Below, piece by piece: positions 50,201 to 64,000 of a DNA stretch of 64,000 bases; position 1 is the first letter of the stretch, and every line of letters begins with the position of its first letter. The stretch is from Pardosa pseudoannulata (taxonomy: Eukaryota; Arthropoda; Arachnida; Araneae; Lycosidae). The stretch spans positions 85,742,503 to 85,806,502 of the forward strand of contig CM063507.1 of assembly GCA_032207245.1 (NCBI GenBank), written 5' to 3'. The notes under the pieces were generated by a model. The model saw nothing but the letters and a program-made list of their open reading frames with translations. It made no database searches and was not told where the DNA came from. Both the position numbers and the translations under genes were made by a program.

Positions 50201-50440
50201 GTCACAGTACGCTCACAGTTCTTAAGGAAAAAAGGTGGCAGGTGGTTGCAGGGCAGGACGATAAACAGCTGCCATTGCGACAGTCGATGTCTTCTAATTG
50301 TTCGGAATATCGATAAATTATATCCGAATATTTGAAACTAATTTGATACCAATAAAATTTTTCTTTACGACTTTTGTTGATGCTTGTTGTTCCATTTAGA
50401 AATAAACTTGTTTTAAGAACATAATAATTCGAATTCATTT

Positions 50441-50730
50441 GAATACTGCGAAGACACCTTTTACAGATTTTGGGTACTAAAATTTTGGAATGATACTTAG
50501 AATATTAGAATATAGGTCGAATGATTTAATATAATAAATTTTACCCAATTACTTGATTTGCAAGCTACGGTTTCCTAAAAGATTATAACGTTTAATAATT
50601 TAAATGTACTTTTAACAGGCTGAATATATCATCTGCAAATTTTTCGACACTAAAGTCATATCAATTATCAAATATTACTAATCAACAAAAAGCATGACAC
50701 TTGTTAATCCAGTTTTAAGTCATTTCTTTT
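50441..50730 (+). repeat. Outlying copy of the 175-bp repeat
   Basis: ATTACTAATCAACAAAAAGC, then ATGACACTTGTTAATCCAGTTTTAAG at about 50670-50715, preceded by TTTGCAAGCTACGGTTTCCTAAAAG. Both motifs recur in order in the array at 55850-57240. Confidence 0.65.
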
Positions 50731-52440
50731 CTTAATTTAATAATACTTTGTTATTCTTATTACTGTAATCGAAAATTTTAGAAGGATGTTTAGAATTTTA
50801 GATCATATTTCGAATATTTCGGTGGTAAAAATTATATGAAGTTTTTATCAGATTATTTTGGCTGTGAAACTTGCCAAAATTTTGAGCGTAAACGTTTAGG
50901 AATATGAGTTTTCACCAAAATGATTTGGATTTAAAATATTTCGTGCGAAGGATTAAAATTTTTGTCGTAAATTCTTTTTTTAGATCAAGAATGGGTCGAA
51001 TATTTTGGTCCGATTTTTTAAAGTTTATTGCTAAGAATTTTTAAAGTAAAAAAGTTTTAGAATTAAAAAAAATTAACTATTTTTGAAACACTTGCCTCTA
51101 AATTCATTATTTGAAGATCACAAAATTTTTTGTCGAATCTTTTCTTTGGTCAATATTTTTTGGTTAAAGAGTGTTAAATTTCTTGGTTTAATTTTCTGAA
51201 GAGTAAGTGTCGATTAAGAATTTTTAGATAAAAAGTTGTCGAAAATTTAAGGGATAAAAATTGTGTAAATAACTTGAAAGGTGTAATTTGAATAATTTGA
51301 TAAAAATTTAGGGACCACAAATTTTTGCTGGTACTTTTTGGGGTAATTATTTTGGAGAAAAATCGTAGTCTAATTTTTGCATTATTTGAAAAAAGTATGA
51401 GAATAGTGCTTGGTAGATGTTTCTTATACATAGTTCCTGTACTTTCTTTTGTTTTTGTAAAAAAAGCGTCGAATTTGTTAGTTCAATTTTTTTTTTTCAA
51501 GTTGATCGACTGAAAGCTGTTTTTAGGTAAATTATATTTTCCGAAATTTAAGATCTTAAACTATTTGAAGTAATTTTTATGGTAAACGGTTTGTTTTTGG
51601 AATGCCAGATTTTTGTGAAATATTTCGGGGTCAGTTTTATTTTTGAATAAAAATGTGTTGAATTTCTTGGTCATATTTTTGCACCTTATTAGTAAGTTTA
51701 AAAGTAATTTTAAAAGGACTAAATTGTTATATTGAAAGAGGTTTCGAATACATTGTTCCGAGTGTATATCCTTTTTTTTCTTTTTTTGAGGAACAAAATA
51801 TATCGAACTTTTTGGTTAATATTTTCTTAAGTTCATCGACTAAAAATTCTTTTAGGTATAAAATTTTGTTGAAAATTTGAGCGTTAAAAAGTTTTTGCTA
51901 ACTTTTTTAGAGTAAATATCTGATGAAAGTTTTATCAATTACAGATTTTGCTGAAATATTTTTGTGTTCTATTTTTTGGATTAAAATATGTTTTGGTCTT
52001 GTTTTTCAAGTTTAGAAACTGAGATGTTTAGGTAAAACTTTTGTCGGAACATTAGAGTTAAAAATTTTTAATTTTTGGGGCGTAAATATTTTGATCAAAG
52101 TCTTAAGGATCGCACATTATTTTGAATACTTTTTTTAATACAAATCTGTCCATTGTTTTGAGTTTGAATAATTTGATCAAATATTTAAAGATCACAGATT
52201 TTTGTAGATTATTTTTTTTAGGGGGTTGGGGTTTTGAATAAAAATGTGTGTTAATCAAATTTTTTAAGCTTAACAACTACGAAATTTTGTGAGTGAAAAT
52301 CTGTGTCGATAATTTAGAGTTATAAAATGTTAACGAATCTTTTGGAGGACAAATATTTTGATCAAAGTTTTATGGATTAAAAATTTTTGATAAATTATTT
52401 TGAGAGTAAGAACGAAAATTGTCGACTAATTTGAAAAGGA
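50731..52440. repeat. Degenerate AT-rich repeats
   Basis: Recurring phrases such as TTTTGATCAAAGTTTTA, AAATTTAGAGTTAAAAA and GATCACAAATTTTTG suggest a strongly decayed tandem repeat, but the spacing is irregular and I cannot fix a unit. No coding potential seen. Confidence 0.4.
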
Positions 52441-54090
<1,650 letters not shown>

Positions 54091-55850
54091 AAGCGAGGTG
54101 GGCTTTCTTTGTAAACTAAATGACACGTAGAAGAACGTTACCATACTCCCCCAATTCTCGAATAAAAAATATAAACACACAATTATCAGTTCTCATCGAG
54201 GACTAAAAGGAAGGTAAAACCTAAATATATCTATATAGAGGTTTTTTTTTTGAGTCATTTAAAAAGAAGCTTCTCACTTCCCGCGAGCTCGTCCTGCCCT
54301 GCAAAAGGAGAGAGAAAAGTTGTTCCAAGTAATAGAAGATCGCGCGTCATCACATTCACATTGAGTTCATAGAGTTATTTTTTTTTCTACTTTTTAAACG
54401 CTATCTTCCAGTTAGTAGTATAATTATATTACAATAATGCATCAACAGTAGCATTGACATTTACATATGTATATATTTATATGTTGTAAAAAAATGTATG
54501 CTCGAGAAAAATTACAGATAACAGATATTATTATTATTATTATTATTATTATTAGACACAGTTTGCCACACACCGAAGTAGGATATTTCGAAAAAAATTT
54601 TTTTTTCATTTTTGTTTCGTACAGAGGCAACACTATTTCCAGAATAGAAGTTCCAAAAAATGCCTAAATTTCACTAGGATGTAGATCTCGTTTCACACTG
54701 CTGCCATCTGTTGGCAACAAAAGTAGTAAGATGTCACAACGTACACACATATATTTAAGTTTCTTTGACGGATGTCGATAAAAAATATCCTGAATATTTT
54801 TACTTTTTTTATGAAGGCTCCTGAGGTAAATTTTTTTTCCCAAGCAAAATAAGTTTTACTTAAATGATCAAAAGTAAAATAAAGTAAAATATATATTCTG
54901 GATTAAAATATGAAATTACATTCCGAACAGCGCTATATATATTTACAGGGGCACTGTTTTCGATAATTATCATATTAAAAACCATCAAAGCTTCTTCGAT
55001 TTGATTTTTTAACTATTAAAGACTATTTAATTTAATTTAAATCTCATCCAACAGTTACTCCAGTCTTGCATATTAAGTTTCAACAGTGGAATAATATATA
55101 TCAATTAGAAAACATGTTTAATATTATTATTTAAATAACACAATTTAATAATAATAAACAGTATTAATTATTAATATAACCCAAATTATTAATAGTTTTT
55201 CTCAGAAAAATTACACATCCATTCTAACATTTAGTAATTTTACATAAAGTTAATATCTTTTCAATAATGTAAAATAAAATATGATATAACAATACCATAG
55301 ACATGATTTACAAATTTTAAAATGTAACATACGTAAACATAATATTTTCTAATAAAGTTAAACAACAAATGAAAACAACCTTTGAAATTTGAACAACTTA
55401 TTCAGTTTAAATACAAAAAGCATTGCAATGATAATTTTAAGTACAAAGTATTAACGTATTTTAAGTATATAAGTGTCTGATTAAAGATACTTGAGAGCAT
55501 TAAGTACTAGCATATAATAGACAAATTTTTATTTACCTAATTTAAGAACCCCAAAATAGGGTTTTTTATAAAGAAAAAAACTATAAAGTTACATAAGTAC
55601 ATAAAAAAAACTATGAAGTTACTTAAATAAGTACATTTAAATAAATAAATATACTTTTAGATACTTAAAATTACTCTAAATATATCTTTTATGCAAAGTA
55701 ATTTCAGCTTTCCCACAAAAATTTATTTCAGTAAATAAACAAAAATTTGTAAACAGGAGTTAATTTGATTTACGTTTTTGTTTATTTATTTAATTTGTAG
55801 TTTAATTTTTATCAAAGAAATCGCTTTGTTTGTTAGAGTACAATTTCTTG
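54091..55850. other. AT-rich DNA, no gene recognised
   Basis: Contains a (TTA)n tract at 54526-54555 and otherwise unstructured AT-rich sequence. Confidence 0.45.
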
Positions 55851-57240
55851 CCTGTTTCGAAACGATTTAAAATAACTAATCAACCAAACTTATATCACTT
55901 GTTAATTCATCTTCATATAGTTACTTATTTTACTTTCAAGATATAGTTTTCTAAAGGAAATGTGTTTGTTTTTAATTAATAAATTTCTTTTCAGTGTTGT
56001 GAACATGCCATATATAAATTTTTAAAAATGGTTTTTACGGTAATTACTAATCAATAAAATGTTATGACACTTGTTAATCCACTTTTTAAAAGCTGCATAT
56101 TTTATTTACAAATTGTAGTTTTCTAAAGGAAATACATTTTTTTGTATTCAATAATTTCAATTTTTTTTAATACTGCGAAGATGTACATGAATTTAAAAAC
56201 CAATATCAGTTCGTAAAAATTACTAATCAACAAAACGTTAACACTTGTTATTCCACTTTTAAAAGCAGGATATTTTCTTTTCAAATTACGGATTTCTAAT
56301 GGAAATACTTTTTTTGTATTCCATAATTTTAATTTTTTGTAATACTTCGAAGATATCATATATAAATTAAAAACTGTAATATCAGTTCGCAAAAATTACT
56401 AATCAACAAAACCTTATGACACTTGTTAATCCACTTTTTATAAAAGATGCATATTTTATTTACAAGTTATAACTTTCTAAGAGAAATACATTTTCTTTTT
56501 TATTCATTAATTTCAATTTTTTAATAATGTGAAGATATCACGTATAAATTTTAAGTGATATCCATTTGCAAGAACTACTAATTAACAAATCGTATGACAT
56601 TTGTTAGTTTAATTTTTTTAAAAAAGTTACATATTTTATATATGAGTTATGCTTATCTAAAGGAAATACATTTTTATAATTTAAATTTTTTTTAATACTG
56701 CTAAGATACCATATACAAATTTTTAAACTTATGTGATATCGAATTGCAAAAATTATTCATCAAAAAAAGTCTGACATTTTGGTTCATTTTAAAAAGTTAT
56801 TTGAATTATTCTAGCTATAATTTTCTACTTTTTTGTATTCAATAATTTGAATTTTTTTAATACTGCTAAAATATATATGAATTTTAAAACTAGTATGATA
56901 TCAAGTTGCAAAAAGTAACTAATCAACAAAACGTATAACTTTTGATCCATTTTAAACAGTTTTTTGATTTATTTACGCTACGGTTTATATAAAGGAATCT
57001 TTGTTTTAGTAATTAGAGTAATCTGTATTACTTATTTGATGTGATATTAAGGAAATATCATTTAGCATTTGATAATCAGAATTCTTTTCCGATACTGTGA
57101 ATATACCATTTTTAAATTTTTGACATCGATTCGATTTCAATTTGCAAAAATTACTAGGTATAAAACGTATGACGCTTGTTAATCCAGTTACTATTCAGAT
57201 TATAAAATATGGTGTTAAGCAAACATATTTTCACAATTTA
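55851..57240 (+). repeat. Degenerate satellite of about 175 bp
   Basis: ACTAATCAACAAAACGTTAT-like anchors lie at about 55876, 56046, 56221, 56398, 56577, 56750, 56915 and 57148. Each is followed by GACACTTGTTAATCCA, TTTTCTAAAGGAAATAC and TTTTTAATACTG. About eight diverged copies; non-coding. Confidence 0.8.
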
Positions 57241-57904
57241 ATAATTTTGATTTCTTTTCAACACTTCTTTTATATATCTGAATTTCAACATCATTTCAAC
57301 ATCAAATGAGGGTTAATTCGAATTAAATGATAGCTGATAACATGGAATAAAAGGAAAATAACTGTGTACATCATACTCTATACATGAAAAAAACTTTTTT
57401 GGATTGCACCCAATGCTTTCAAGTTTCTTAAAATATTCATAAAATATTCTGATCTAATAAACATTTTCATCAAAGGAAAGAAAAAAGCTAAATCATATTG
57501 AAATTTTATATTTACATAAAACAAATATGCACTGTAAATCCATAAAGTATTTCATTACATTTCCTTTTTCATATTTACTTATTAACAATATCTTCCAATA
57601 GGACATCAAGATTAGATTTTAAACTATCTTTACGTTCGGAAGGAAGGCCAAATTCTGATTGGTTTTTTTAATGACATTAAGTAAAGTAATTTAATGAGAA
57701 AACAAAAATTTCTTTACTTTAATGTTTTAAACGAAGAAAATTACAACTAAGAAATACGTTTTGAATTATTTAAAGAACATATTATTCAGTGAACACCTTA
57801 TAACTGTAAAATATTTTATTCTAAACTGTGTAGAATGTATTTTTGATTAGCCGTTAAGATAATTAGTGTTGCCAGAGATACAAGGATAGTATTCATCAGT
57901 CCTG

Positions 57905-57907
<3 letters not shown>

Positions 57908-57949
<42 letters not shown>
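57908..57949. repeat. (TA)n microsatellite
   Basis: About 20 uninterrupted TA units. Confidence 0.93.
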
Positions 57950-57953
<4 letters not shown>

Positions 57954-58292
57954 TTCAGGTGTAAAAAGGGGTAGTTGGAAATGACGTGAGTTATAAACGA
58001 TTTTAAAAAGGGAACTCTTTTATAATAATAAAATAAATGAAAAAGACCCACGCTCGCGTAACCTTTTGGAGTAATGCGGTCAGGTGTAGAGATATTGCAC
58101 AGGAAATTGATGACTCATCAAGCGAGAACTTTAGTTGGCACGTGGGACATGGAGCTGTCAACACCTTTCCACGCTTAGTTTCGCCACGAATAAATTAAAA
58201 TGGCGCAAGCTTTACTATTAAATGAAACTATGATTTAATAAACTTATTATTATCAAGAAAGAATGTTTTTCATTCGCCTTAATACTGGACAA

Positions 58293-58293
<1 letters not shown>

Positions 58294-58340
<47 letters not shown>

Positions 58341-58368
58341 TTATTTATTTGTGTGTGTGTGTGTGTGT
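58294..58368. repeat. (CA)n-(TA)n-(GT)n compound microsatellite
   Basis: (AC)n at 58294-58329 and (GT)n at 58351-58368 are separated by TA-rich sequence and are mutually complementary on one strand, so a hairpin could form. Confidence 0.9.
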
Positions 58369-58640
58369 TAGTTAAAAAAATGTGTCCTTTTTCAGAATCA
58401 TAGTCACTCCTCTCTATCTCTCTAAAAATAAATAAATAATAATAAAAAAATTTCCTTATTGGTAGATTAAAGTATGTGAAGATATATATAACAATAGTAA
58501 ATGTATATAACTGGACACAAAAATCTAACTTAATATGAGACAATATAAATTAGCAAATAAATAAATATAAAAATAATAAATTTTAAATTTAAGGAAAACT
58601 TTGGGATGTAAGCAACATTGTTTCGTTTGTCTCTATCCAC

Positions 58641-58795
<155 letters not shown>

Positions 58796-59618
58796 CATAA
58801 AGGAATAAAAAATATTGCAATATGCATTCCATACTCTCCAAAGGAAAATATTTCATTACTTTTTTTAATTAAAATTTCAATACACAATCTCTTAAAAATT
58901 TTAGCTTAATGTTGATTTGAAAGTAACCATTAAGTAATTAAATCAACGATTTAGTTTGAATGACATCATATATATGACAGGCTTTATATAAAATCAGCTT
59001 GATATCTAAATAAATACAAAATGTTTTAAATTCGGAATTTGGCCTTCAAAATACTCCCAAAAACGTTTTGCAAGATAGTTTTCAGAATTTTAGTTTAAAA
59101 TGGATTTCAAATTTACTTTAAGTAACGGTAATCTTTTTTTTTAATCAAGAAATATTAAGCTATATCACGTCTCATATAAAGATCTTGTTTTACTGCAAGT
59201 AAAAGTTATGTTGATGAACATGTTTTACAAATGATGCATAATTTTGTGAAACATAGAAAGTGTAAAAACGAGTTTATAAAGTAGAATTACTTTAGATTAG
59301 TAAAAGTAGAGATAATTAGATTAGTAAAGATTACTAAAGTCAAATTGATAGAGTAGAATTACTTTAGTGGATTAACTTTATTCCAAATGATTTTGTTTTA
59401 AGCAATAAACTTTTAATATTTAAAATTGAGTTTTTTATAATTGAATAATGGCAGACATATGTATTAAAATAATTTATATGTAACCCGTTTCTAAATTTTA
59501 ATATTCATGTACCCATACTTCAGTTAATTACTCTTGTTTGCCAGCTCGAAATATTTACTATGTTCAAAATAGTTAACAAATTAGGTAATAATAAAGATGA
59601 ATGGATATCACTTTACAA

Positions 59619-59625
<7 letters not shown>

Positions 59626-59701
<76 letters not shown>
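59626..59701. repeat. (TA)n microsatellite, about 75 bp
   Basis: Uninterrupted TA units after ATTATATG. Confidence 0.93.
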
Positions 59702-59703
<2 letters not shown>

Positions 59704-59829
59704 GATGTGGCCACATCGGTAAGAAATTTAGTTCTCAAATAGAAAATATTTTAGAACTGGATGTTGAACATCGATTGCATACTGAATGAAAATAAAATGA
59801 AAAAATTTTAATAGCATTTGTATACCAGT

Positions 59830-61990
59830 AAAAAATTTAGTTTTTTAATCAAATATACTTCAGCTAAATACTCAATATCGATTGAACACAATGAGAAAAT
59901 ATGTTCACAAATGTATAATGATGTTGGCATAACATTAAGCCATTTAATTTTCAAAGAAAAAATAATTTAGAGTTTGATGTTGAATATTTATTGAACACAA
60001 TAGGAAAATGTATTGCAGAAGGTATAATGGTGAAAATACTTTAGATCTGAATGTTGAATATCAATTGAACACAATAGGAAAATAAATTATAATGTATTGT
60101 GGTATTGGTATACCATTAAGTCATTTAGTTTTCCAAGATAAGATACTTTAGAGCTTGATGTTGAATATCGAATGAACACAATAGGAAAATACATTCCAGA
60201 ATGTATAATGGTGTTGGCATACCATTAAGCCATTTAGATATCAAATGGAAATTATTTGAGATGGATGTTGAATATTTTTCTAAACACAATGGGAAAATAC
60301 ATTCCAGAATGTTTAATGGTGTTGGCATACCATTAAGCCATTTCGGTTTCAAAAAATAATTTAGAGCTAGATGTTAAATACCGATTGAACACAATAGGAA
60401 AATGAATTCCAGAATATATAATGGTGTTGACTTATTATTAAGCCATTTAATTTTCAAATAAACAAATACTTTAGGGTTTGATGTTGAATATCGAATGAAC
60501 ACAATAGGAAAATACATTTCAGAATATATAATGCTGTTGACATACCATTCAACCATTTAGATATAAAGTAGAAATTATTTCAACTGGATGTTGAACATTT
60601 ACTAAACACAATAGGAAAATACATTCCAGAATGTTTAATGGTGTTGGCATACCATTAAACCATTTAGATTTCAAATAGAAAATATTTGAGCTAGATGTTG
60701 AATATTTACTAAACACAATGGGAAAATACATTCCAGAATGTATAATGGTGTTGGCATACCATTAAGCCATTCAATTTTCAAATAAACAAATACTTTTGAG
60801 ATTCTTGTTGAATATCGATTGAACACAATAGGAAAATCAATTCCAGAATGTATAATGGTGTTAACATATTATTAAGCCATTTAGATTTCAAATAAAGAAT
60901 ACTTTTGAGCCTCTTGTTGAATATCGAATGAACATAATAGAAAAATAAATTCGCGAATGTATAATAGAGTTGACATACCATTAAACCATTTAGATTTCAA
61001 ATAGAAAATATTTCAGCTGGATGTTGAATATTTACTAAACATTCCAGAATGTATAATGGTGTTGGCATACCGTTAAGCCATTTAGTTTTCAAATAAAAAA
61101 TACTTTAGAGATGGCTGTTGAATATCAAATGAACAAACACAATAGGAAAAACAATTCATGATTGTATAATGGTTTTGACATACCATTAAACAATTTAGAT
61201 ATCAAATAGAAAATATTTCAGCTGGATGTTGAATATTTACTAAACACAATGGGAAAATCAATTCCAGAATGTATAATGGTTTTGGCATATCATAAGGCAA
61301 TTTAATTTTGAAATAAACAAATACTTTAGGGTTTGATGTTGAATATCGAATGAACACAATAGAAAAATCAATTCGTGATTGTATAATGGTTTTGACACAC
61401 CATTAAACCATTTAGATATCAAATAGAAAATATTTGAGCTGGATGTTGAATATTTACTAAACACAATGGGAAAATACATTCCAGAATGTATAATGGTGTT
61501 GGCATACCATTAAGCCATTTAGTTTCCAAATAAACAAATACTTTAGAGCTTGATGTTGAATATCGAAGGAACACAATAGGAAAATTAATTCACTAATGTA
61601 TAATGGTGTTGGCATACCATTAAACCATTTAGATTTCAAATAGAAAATATTTGAGCTAGATGTTGAATATTTACTAAACACAATGGGAAAATACATTCCA
61701 GAATGTATAATGGTGTTGGCATATCATTAAGCCATTTAGTTTCCAAACAAAAAACATTTTGAATGTTGAATATCGATTGAACACAAAGGGTAAATAAATT
61801 CACGAATATATGATGGCGTTGGCATACAACGCTATTATAGTGTTATTAGTTTTCAGGTAAAAAATATTTCAGAGCTGGATGTGGAACATCGATTGAACAT
61901 TATAGGGTAAATATTTGATGAATATTTAATGGTTTTAGTGTCTGATCGTTTAACATTTAATGATGCTGACATATCAGTCAGAAATATTTT
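59830..61990 (-). repeat. Satellite of about 108 bp
   Basis: About 20 copies. Anchors GGTGTTGGCATACCATTAAG lie every 105-110 bp (60209, 60318, 60423, 60532, 60640). Each unit also has ATTCCAGAATGTATAATG, CAATAGGAAAATACATT and ATGTTGAATATCGATTGAAC. Minus-strand frames are open only because of the repeat. Confidence 0.9.
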
Positions 61991-62789
61991 TTTCACATAG
62001 AAAGTATTTCAGACCTGGATTATCATTATTGGGAATTAAATGAAAGGTAATGAAGCTTAATATTTCTGAACAGAGCAAAACTCGAAAACTTATATGAACC
62101 ATAGTGTAGGGATGGAAGCAAAACATACATTCCAGAGAAGTTGCGTGGTTTTGCTTTGGTCAAGAGAGTAGAGCTCGTGGAGCCTCGTTGAATACTTTGA
62201 TTATTCATCACGGTTACAGAGATGATTCCAGGCGGTCGACTTCGAACACTGGAGGATTCCATTCTTCTTTTGACTTTTGCCGCCAACTTGAACTCTGTCG
62301 AAACGAGATCTGCAGAAACTGGATGCAAATTTGTCCGTTTGGTTTTTATTTTCTTTGTATTTATCTGACTTATTTTTTCTCGGTAAAGAGGAGGGGAAAA
62401 AAATTCGATCCGCCGAAAAAGGAAGGAAAAAAAAAAAACAGCCTCGGCGGTTGAAGAAGCATTTGAGGAGAAGAGAAGTAGTGACGTTAGTAGACCCACC
62501 TCTCTATTTTTATATTTTTTAAATTATCTTATTTTTTCCCCACCGGAAGTGAATGAAGACTTTGTTTGAAGAACCAACGACGACCCCCCTCCTTTTTATC
62601 TTTACAGCGGGTGGTTGGTGGTGGTTGTGGTAGGTTGGTTGGTTGGTCGAAGGGGGGCCGTGCGGCGAAGAGCGTGGGGGGCGGGGCGAATGAAAAAAAT
62701 GTACTCGGTAATAATTCTCACAATGAATGGAAACAGTTTTTTAGTTCATCGTTATGAGCAAATGCCGGAAGAACAGCTTTTTTAATATA
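61991..62789 (-). other. Sequence 3' of unc-13, possible untranslated region
   Basis: Moderately GC-rich compared with DNA to the left, with a C/T-rich minus strand. No protein similarity is recognisable in the open frame at 62026-62499 (minus), which reads as low-complexity sequence. It may be an extended 3' UTR or flanking DNA of unc-13; no splice structure supports another gene. Confidence 0.35.
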
Positions 62790-62799
62790 TTTATTTATT
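62790..62799 (-). terminator. Candidate polyadenylation signals of unc-13
   Basis: TTTATT on the plus strand at 62790-62795 and 62794-62799 gives two overlapping AATAAA hexamers on the minus strand, about 170-175 nt downstream of the unc-13 stop codon. The match is by motif only; AT-rich DNA offers many such hexamers. Confidence 0.4.
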
Positions 62800-62967
62800 T
62801 ATATTTGTTTGTTTGGCGGCCGGGCCTCGGTTATTCCACCCCCAAACCGAACGAGTCATTTTTTCTTTTGGGGTGTGTGTGTGGTAATGACCGAAACAGG
62901 GTGACCGCAAGGAGAACATGGGGGAGAACGAGCGCTTTTGTTTGTGTCTCATCTCGTCTCTCTTTCT

Positions 62968-63259
62968 TTACTGTACAGGGATGTTCTCGTCGTTCCGGAC
63001 CTCGGACTTGAGTTTGACGAACTCCCTGGCCACCTCGTCGTTGGTGCGCTGCGAGAGGATGCGCAGCACGGTCCAACCCGTCTCGTCCATGTTGACCCTG
63101 CGGCCGAGTGGTAGCCAACACGCGCAGCTGCCCTGCTCGATGATGTCCCGCAGCTGCATCACGGCCACGCCTACCAGCCGGTCCTCGCGAGCGAAGCAGT
63201 AGTCTTTTACGCAGATGTGCAGCTCGAATGAGGACGGCTCCTCCTCGTTGCCTATAATG
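62968..63259 (-). CDS. unc-13: unc-13/Munc13 homologue, terminal coding exon (C-terminal C2 domain)
   Basis: Munc13 proteins prime synaptic vesicles by opening syntaxin; their C-terminal C2C domain helps bridge vesicle and plasma membranes without typical calcium ligands. This exon encodes about 97 residues: [20 protein letters not shown], then [59 protein letters not shown] and a short variable tail ending in VQ before TAA (62968-62970). From knowledge of the family, [19 protein letters not shown] and the ILSQR.NDEVA.EFVKLKS block are hallmarks of the Munc13 C-terminus. The exon starts after a clear acceptor, a polypyrimidine run ending TTTTCAG (AG at 63260-63261), splitting an AGC codon (phase 2). 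Upstream exons lie beyond the right edge. GC content is high for the window, as expected of conserved coding sequence. Confidence 0.95.
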
Positions 63260-64000
63260 CTGAAAATGGAAAAAAGAACACGCAATCAGTCTAGTAGGTG
63301 ATGCCTTGCAGAAGATAAAGAATCGAACTGATTTGAATCCTCGTATGATTTTGAGATCTTTCTCTTGTTGTTTGACCATCTATCAGAGTCCTCATCCATC
63401 AAGAAACTTATCGGAGACAAGGGTGGTTACAAAAGATTTTTTTTTTCTTTGTCGAATATGGTGTCGAGCTGGTCAGGAACATGGAAAAAAGTTTCTTAAT
63501 ACCACAAAGACATAGTTTAAACAAATTCAGTGTTATCCATCAGAGAAAGCTATTAATAACGGACAACTCAGACTTTTTATAGTCGTATAAGAAACTGAAA
63601 GAAACTTAAAACAATCAGTCTCTATCTTAAATAAGAGGGATCCCATACCGAAGCTCAAGATTGAAGCTGCTTTGAAGCCTTGTTTGTTTTCGAGAACTTC
63701 TTTATGTATGTTACTTGATGATTCATCCAAGAGTCGAACTCAATCAGCAACAGAAAATAACACTAGACAAAGCAGGATACAAATGATTGTTGTCTATTTG
63801 CAAGATGCTGGATTAAAGCTGATGATAAACACGGGAGAAAAGTTCTCTAATTCATCTCCAAGGGTTTTGCCGCTATTTGAGGCAGTTCATTTATCATAGT
63901 AAATAAGTTAATTTTGGATATAACCAGCCACGCTTGCTGTTTAGAGAGTGTCCGTTGGACAGGGTGCCCAACACAAATGAAAAAACTTTACTGACTGAGG
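63260..64000 (-). other. unc-13: unc-13 intron, partial
   Basis: From the splice acceptor at 63260-63261 to the window edge I find no further exon with Munc13 similarity on the minus strand. The donor lies outside the window. Confidence 0.7.

Larger units (their letters stand above)
39301..50440. other. Long AT-rich intergenic stretch
   Basis: No ORF with recognisable similarity, no RNA gene and no transposon terminus seen. It holds short TA tracts (41242-41258, 43259-43287, 44197-44250), a G11 run (42849-42859), a GT tract (49969-49988), and two inverted repeats listed separately. A distant enhancer or a poorly conserved ncRNA could not be excluded by reading. Confidence 0.5.

Noticed and set aside
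60125..61696. Minus-strand frames with repeated YILECIFLLC-type peptides
   Set aside because: They mirror the 108-bp satellite; frames shift between units and no family is recognised.
62026..62499. 157-residue minus-strand open frame near unc-13
   Set aside because: Low-complexity composition, no recognised domain and no splice support; more likely untranslated or flanking sequence.
62620..62650. (GGTT)n near unc-13 as a retrotransposon tail in reverse
   Set aside because: Only three units, with no terminal hairpin or element sequence beside it.
62831..63379. 182-residue minus-strand frame overlapping the unc-13 exon
   Set aside because: It is an out-of-frame shadow of the GC-rich exon; the C2-domain frame has clear family similarity and a proper splice acceptor.

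Overview
The window looks like a repeat-rich stretch of an AT-rich invertebrate nuclear genome, most likely an arthropod. I infer this from a spliced animal unc-13 (Munc13) terminal exon at the right end, EN-RT-RNase H non-LTR retrotransposons with CCHC gag proteins, and abundant satellite DNA. The sequence alone does not fix the species. I see no bacterial genes, operons, CRISPR arrays, rRNA or tRNA genes.

Layout. (1) 1-11.9 kb is a head-to-tail pile of non-LTR retrotransposons, all on the + strand: the 3' end of element A, 5'-truncated B, an internal fragment F, near-full-length C (3950-9580), then fragments E and E' of a different R1/LOA-like lineage. The I-type elements (A, B, C, D) end in a conserved 3'-terminal hairpin and a tetranucleotide tail, (ACTC)n or (AACC)n, not poly(A). 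(2) 11.9-33.9 kb is an unusual satellite with a 28-bp period, built from two self-complementary 14-mers. It is interleaved with blocks of a second AT-rich satellite (about 160 bp) to form higher-order repeats of several kb. The left part (11.9-17.63 kb) runs opposite to the right part (17.63-33.9 kb). A near-full-length but frameshifted I-type element D (17687-23648) sits about 50 bp from the orientation switch. (3) 33.9-34.9 kb is a 41-bp minisatellite whose unit resembles the CENP-B box. 34.9-37.0 kb is a 185-bp satellite split by a 486-bp insertion with terminal inverted repeats and a 5-bp target duplication. 37.4-38.56 kb is a degenerate 9-bp minisatellite. (4) 38.6-62 kb is AT-rich DNA without recognisable genes; it holds satellites of about 205, 158, 175 and 108 bp and several long (TA)n/(CA)n tracts. 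(5) At 62968-63259 on the minus strand is the last coding exon of an unc-13/Munc13 homologue, ending in its C-terminal C2 domain; its intron runs off the right edge.

The only host gene supported is unc-13. In the mobile elements, ORF1 (CCHC gag) and ORF2 (endonuclease, reverse transcriptase, RNase H, C-terminal zinc finger) would act in cis during target-primed reverse transcription, but every copy here carries frameshifts or stops. Many of these are 1-nt changes in homopolymers, so some could be consensus errors of the assembly rather than real decay.
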